Positions 5,434-8,433 of a DNA stretch of 8,433 nt are shown piece after piece. Below the pieces are notes generated by a model. The model saw nothing but the letters and a program-made list of their open reading frames with translations. It searched no databases and had not been told where the DNA came from. The position numbers and the translations under genes are program-made. Within the stretch, counting starts at the first letter, position 1. Every line of letters begins with the position of its first letter. The stretch comes from Phenylobacterium sp. GTDB taxonomy: Bacteria > Pseudomonadota > Alphaproteobacteria > Caulobacterales > Caulobacteraceae. The DNA lies in the NCBI GenBank assembly GCA_025350885.1, contig JANXXA010000144.1:1-8433 (forward strand), read 5' to 3'.

Positions 5434-5838
5434 TCAGAGGTGGCGGGTCTCGGCCGGCGCCTCGCCCCAGTTGTCGTGGCGGCCGTCCATGTAGCGAACC
5501 GGCGCGGCGGCAAGCTCCTGCGGATCGACTCCGTCCAGGGCGGCGAGCATCACGGCGTAGTAGGCGCCGCCGATCTGCTCGACATAGCCGTGGCCGAAAC
5601 TGCGGACACCACAGGTGCGGCAGAACAGGTGGTGCGCCTGCCCGCCGCCGAACTGGTAGTCCGCCAGCGCGGCTTCGCCGGATATCAGGCGGAACGCCTG
5701 CGGTTTCACCAACGCCTCCCACACACGGCTCTTGGTGCAGATCGAGCAGTTGCATTTGCTCGTGCCCGCCACCAGGTCGATGTCCGCTTCGAAGCGGACC
5801 GCGCCGCAGTGGCAGCTGCCTTGGTAAGTCCTGAGCAT
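5434..5838 (-). CDS. GFA (CENP-V/GFA) family zinc protein
   Basis: A 134-residue protein of normal length for the GFA family (named after glutathione-dependent formaldehyde-activating enzyme; most members have no tested function). The zinc ligands are clear: GSCHCGAV (Cys9, Cys11), CNCSIC (Cys29, 31, 34) and [13 protein letters not shown] (Cys73, Cys76), matching the usual CxC...CxxC...CxxC pattern of a beta-sheet zinc fold in the cytoplasm. The start ATG at 5838 is supported by GGAGAA 5 bases upstream. It is convergent with the ABC gene end in copy C and lies 65 bases downstream of the GNAT gene on the same strand, so the two may be cotranscribed. Formaldehyde or other thiol-adduct chemistry is possible, but the substrate cannot be read from sequence. 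Nothing is odd about the gene. Confidence 0.9.
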   Translation of the reverse strand: MLRTYQGSCHCGAVRFEADIDLVAGTSKCNCSICTKSRVWEALVKPQAFRLISGEAALADYQFGGGQAHHLFCRTCGVRSFGHGYVEQIGGAYYAVMLAALDGVDPQELAAAPVRYMDGRHDNWGEAPAETRHL

Positions 5839-5903
5839 AAGGCTTCTCCAGTTTTCGACCGCACCTACTGGGGACCTGCTGCCAACCCCTTGTCAGCAGT
5901 GGA

Positions 5904-6428
5904 TCAGCCTGCGAGCGTTCCGATGTCCGGCCACCGATAGGATACCTCGTAGAGCAGCCGGCCGCCGGGACCGGGCTCCTGCCGCGTCGCCTCGGGCTCG
6001 CCGCCCAGGTGTTCGTAGAAGCCGCGGGCGCTGACGTTGTCGCGCAGGACGGAAATCATCAGCGAGGTCGCGCCCTGCGCCGCCAGGGCCCGCGCCGTCT
6101 CGACCATCAGTCGCTGGCCCAGACCGTGACCCTGGGCCAGGCGCAGGACGTAGAGGGTGGCGATCTCGGCTTCATCAGCGACGCCCCGCCGCGAGAGCCC
6201 ACCCTGCGCGTAGCCCACCAGTCCATCGCGGGCGGCGGCCGCCAGGGTGACGCTGTCGCCGGGCGCGGTCAGGGTTCGTCGGAAGCGGCGCGCGAAGCCC
6301 GGCTCGCTCATCCGCGCCAGGAAGGCGTCGGCCAGCAGACCGCGATAGGTCTCGCGCCAGGACGCCACGTGGACGCGCGCCAAGTCTTCGGCGTCCGACG
6401 GTCCGGCGGGGAAGACCACGAAGCTCAC
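5904..6428 (-). CDS. GNAT family N-acetyltransferase
   Basis: A 174-residue protein from GTG at 6428, preceded by GGTGGAG with 8 bases of spacing. The frame is open far upstream into mutS, but that extension is antisense shadow, and GNAT similarity starts at once with FPAGPSDAEDLARVHVASW and ETYRGLL. The acetyl-CoA binding motif A is visible as LYVLRLAQGHGLGQRLM (Q-x-x-G-x-G loop after the beta-4 strand), and motif B as SVLRDNVSARGFYEHLGGE, where the Asn and Tyr typical of the fold sit. The protein should transfer an acetyl group from acetyl-CoA to an amine; the substrate is unknown. It is divergent from mutS, with 105 bases between the starts, and upstream of the GFA gene on the same strand. 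Confidence 0.88.
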   Translation of the reverse strand: MSFVVFPAGPSDAEDLARVHVASWRETYRGLLADAFLARMSEPGFARRFRRTLTAPGDSVTLAAAARDGLVGYAQGGLSRRGVADEAEIATLYVLRLAQGHGLGQRLMVETARALAAQGATSLMISVLRDNVSARGFYEHLGGEPEATRQEPGPGGRLLYEVSYRWPDIGTLAG

Positions 6429-6533
6429 GCGCGAAGCTCCACCAAAGACGACATCCGTCCACAGCTTGGGCCTGTTGCGCCCATGTTCAAGGGGCTGACG
6501 CGACTGAGCGGGCCAGATAGCGTCGCCGCGCCC

Positions 6534-8433
6534 ATGAACGCCCAGGCTCCAGCAACACTGTCCGACCCGTCCGCTGGCGCCTCGCCCGTGATGGCGCAGT
6601 ATTTCGCCGCCAAGGCGCGCCAGCCCGACGCGCTGGTGTTCTTCCGCATGGGCGATTTCTACGAGCTGTTCTTCGACGACGCGCGGCTGGCATCCGCCGC
6701 ACTGGGCATCACCCTGACCGCGCGCGGCGTCCATGCCGGCCAGCCGATCGCCATGTGCGGGGTGCCGGTGCACGCCGCGGAAGCCTATCTCGCCAAGCTG
6801 ATCCGCGCCGGGTTCAAGGTCGCCGTCTGCGAGCAACTGGAGAACCCTGCAGAGGCCCGCAAGCGCGGCTCCAAGTCAGTGGTCCACCGCGATGTGGTCC
6901 GCGTTGTGACGCCCGGCACACTCACCGAGGAGGGCCTGCTCGACGCGCGCGGATCGAACCGGTTGGCGGCCATCGCGGTGCGCGGCGGGGCGGCGGCCGT
7001 GGCCAGCGTCGAACTGTCCACCGGCGAGGTGGAATGCCTGGCGACGCGCGTGGCGGGCCTGGCCTCGGCGCTGGCGGCGCTGGGCCCGTCGGAAATCCTG
7101 GTCCCCGACCGGCTGTTCGCCGACGAGGCGATTGCCGAGGCGTTGAAGTCCGCCGGCGGCTTCGTCCAGCCGCTGCCCCAGGCCCTGGCCGAACCGGCGG
7201 CCTCGGAGGCTCGGCTGAAGCGGCTCTATGGCGTTGAGACCCTCGACGGTTTCGGCGTGCTCTCCGGGGCGGAGATTTCGGCGCTCGGCCTGATCGCCGC
7301 CCACCTGGAGACTACCCAGGCCGGCAGGCTGCCCGCCCTGTCGGCCCCGCGCCGCGCTGGCGAGGCCGACGTCATGGCCATCGATCCGGCGACCCGGGCC
7401 AGCCTGGAGATCGAAAAGTCGACGTCCGGGGCGCGGGAAGGCTCGCTGCTGGCGGCCATCGACCGCACGGTGACGGCGCCCGGCGCGCGCCTGCTGGCCG
7501 CCCGGCTGGCCCGGCCGCTGCTCGACCCCGCAGCCATCGACCTGCGCCTGGATGCGGTGGCCTGGTTCTGCGACCACCGCCCGCAGCGGCGACGGTTGCG
7601 CGAAGCGCTGAGGGGCCTGGGCGATATGGCGCGCGCGCTGTCGCGGCTGGCGCTGGGTCGCGGCGGACCGCGCGACCTCGGCTGTCTGCGCGAGGGTCTG
7701 GCGATCGGCGAGGCGGCTGCCGGCCTCTTCGTCTCCGCCCGCGATCCGCTGGTCGAACTTCCCGCCGAGGTCGCCACGGCCCTGGAGGCGCTGAACCCGG
7801 CCCTGCGCCCCGAGCTCGCCCGGTTCCGCGCCCTGCTGGTCGAGGGCCTGGGCGTCGACCTGCCGGTCCAGGCCCGCGACGGCGGCTTTGTCAGTGACGG
7901 CGTCCGCCCCGAGCTCGATCAGGCGCGTGCGCTGCGCGACGACAGCCGCCACGTCATCCTTCAGCTTGAAGCGCGGCTGGCGGCGGAAAGCGGTGTGGCG
8001 CTGAAGGTCCGCCACAATGCGGTGCTGGGCTACTTCGTCGAGACCACTTCCAAGGCCGCCGAACCGCTGATGACGGCGCCGCTGAACGCCACCTTCATCC
8101 ACCGCCAGACGCTGGCCAATCAGGTCCGCTTCACCACCGTCGCGTTGGCCGAACTCGACGCGAAGATCGCCCAGGCCGCCGAGCGCGCGCTGGCCATCGA
8201 GCTCGACACCTTCGAGGCCTGGCGTCAGGCCGCCACCTCGGTCGCCGCCGACCTGCAGGCCTGCGCCAGCGCCGCCGCCCGCTTGGATGTCGCCGCCGGC
8301 GTCGCCGAGTGGGCCGAGGACGTGGGCGCCTCGCGCCCGGTCGTGGACCGCTCCACCGCCTTCGAGGCCGAGGCGGCGCGGCACCCGGTGGTGGAAAACG
8401 CCGTCCGACGGGCCGGCGACGCCTTCACCCCTA
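6534..8433 (+). CDS. mutS: DNA mismatch repair protein MutS (3' end outside window)
   Basis: The first 633 codons of MutS, which recognises mismatches and small loops in newly replicated DNA and recruits MutL. The N-terminal domain carries the mismatch-reading motif in FFRMGDFYELFF (Phe42-Tyr43-Glu44, equivalent to Phe36 and Glu38 of the E. coli protein), followed by the conserved GITLTARG and IAMCGVPVHAAEAYLAKLI. The connector, lever and clamp regions follow (EIEKSTSGAREGSLLAAIDRT region, VRHNAVLGYFVE, FIHRQTLANQVRFTT). The window ends just after the ARHPVVE segment, about twenty residues before the expected Walker A, so the ATPase domain is not seen. The ATG at 6534 (MNAQA) is preferred since related proteins begin with a short MNA-type leader; an in-frame ATG at 6483 would add 17 residues. 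Neither has a strong Shine-Dalgarno. Confidence 0.97.
   Translation, partial: MNAQAPATLSDPSAGASPVMAQYFAAKARQPDALVFFRMGDFYELFFDDARLASAALGITLTARGVHAGQPIAMCGVPVHAAEAYLAKLIRAGFKVAVCEQLENPAEARKRGSKSVVHRDVVRVVTPGTLTEEGLLDARGSNRLAAIAVRGGAAAVASVELSTGEVECLATRVAGLASALAALGPSEILVPDRLFADEAIAEALKSAGGFVQPLPQALAEPAASEARLKRLYGVETLDGFGVLSGAEISALGLIAAHLETTQAGRLPALSAPRRAGEADVMAIDPATRASLEIEKSTSGAREGSLLAAIDRTVTAPGARLLAARLARPLLDPAAIDLRLDAVAWFCDHRPQRRRLREALRGLGDMARALSRLALGRGGPRDLGCLREGLAIGEAAAGLFVSARDPLVELPAEVATALEALNPALRPELARFRALLVEGLGVDLPVQARDGGFVSDGVRPELDQARALRDDSRHVILQLEARLAAESGVALKVRHNAVLGYFVETTSKAAEPLMTAPLNATFIHRQTLANQVRFTTVALAELDAKIAQAAERALAIELDTFEAWRQAATSVAADLQACASAAARLDVAAGVAEWAEDVGASRPVVDRSTAFEAEAARHPVVENAVRRAGDAFTP

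Noticed and set aside
5335..5940. 201-codon + strand open frame
   Set aside because: It is antisense to the GFA gene, whose cysteine motifs make the - strand reading secure.
6429..6836. N-terminal extension of the GNAT frame
   Set aside because: It runs antisense into mutS. GNAT similarity begins at the GTG at 6428, which has a good Shine-Dalgarno.
6876..8384. 502-codon open frame on the - strand
   Set aside because: It lies antisense within mutS. The Gly/Arg/Gln-rich translation is typical of the shadow frame of a GC-rich gene, while the + strand reads as clear MutS.
1..8433. Integrase, transposase, CRISPR array, tRNA or rRNA
   Set aside because: I looked for these because of the island structure, but saw no recombinase motif, no regularly spaced repeats and no RNA gene. 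The three repeats are too far apart and divergent for a CRISPR array.

Overview
The window is GC-rich, dense alphaproteobacterial chromosome. Protein style (MutS, GNAT, GFA, and TIR/TolB/TPR proteins of a kind common in Caulobacter and Phenylobacterium) suggests Caulobacterales; that placement is an inference. It contains conserved flanks and an accessory island of about 5.2 kb between them.

Left flank (1-255, + strand): the C-terminal end of an ABC-2 type transporter ATP-binding subunit. Right flank (5434-8433): a GFA-family protein (-), a GNAT acetyltransferase (-) and, divergently, the first three quarters of mutS (+), which runs off the window just before its ATPase domain.

The island is the main result. 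The last ~20 codons of the ABC ATPase gene, ending in a stop codon, occur three times in the same orientation: copy A at 196-255 (end of the real gene), copy B at 2670-2732 and copy C at 5370-5429. The copies cut the island into two cassettes of similar size (core-to-core spacings 2474 and 2700 bp), and every cargo gene is on the - strand. Cassette 1 (A to B) holds a LysM-containing polymorphic-toxin-like protein with a possible HNH/EndoVII-type C-terminal domain, followed with a 4-base ATGA overlap by a probable immunity protein with two membrane helices. Cassette 2 (B to C) holds a large TIR-TM-TolB-like-TPR protein, flanked by two truncated gene relics, one of which breaks off within a few bases of copy C. 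The copies differ mostly at synonymous positions and diverge on both sides, which looks like serial insertion of cargo at the 3' end of this gene, each event carrying a gene end from a related genome. Copy C lies 4 bp from the convergent GFA gene and may be the ancestral gene end. No integrase or transposase is visible here.

Functionally, cassette 1 looks like an interbacterial toxin-immunity pair. Cassette 2 encodes a membrane-anchored TIR protein that could be a signalling or defence protein; its start codon is poor and it may be decaying at its 5' end. The flanking genes look like ordinary housekeeping or metabolic genes.
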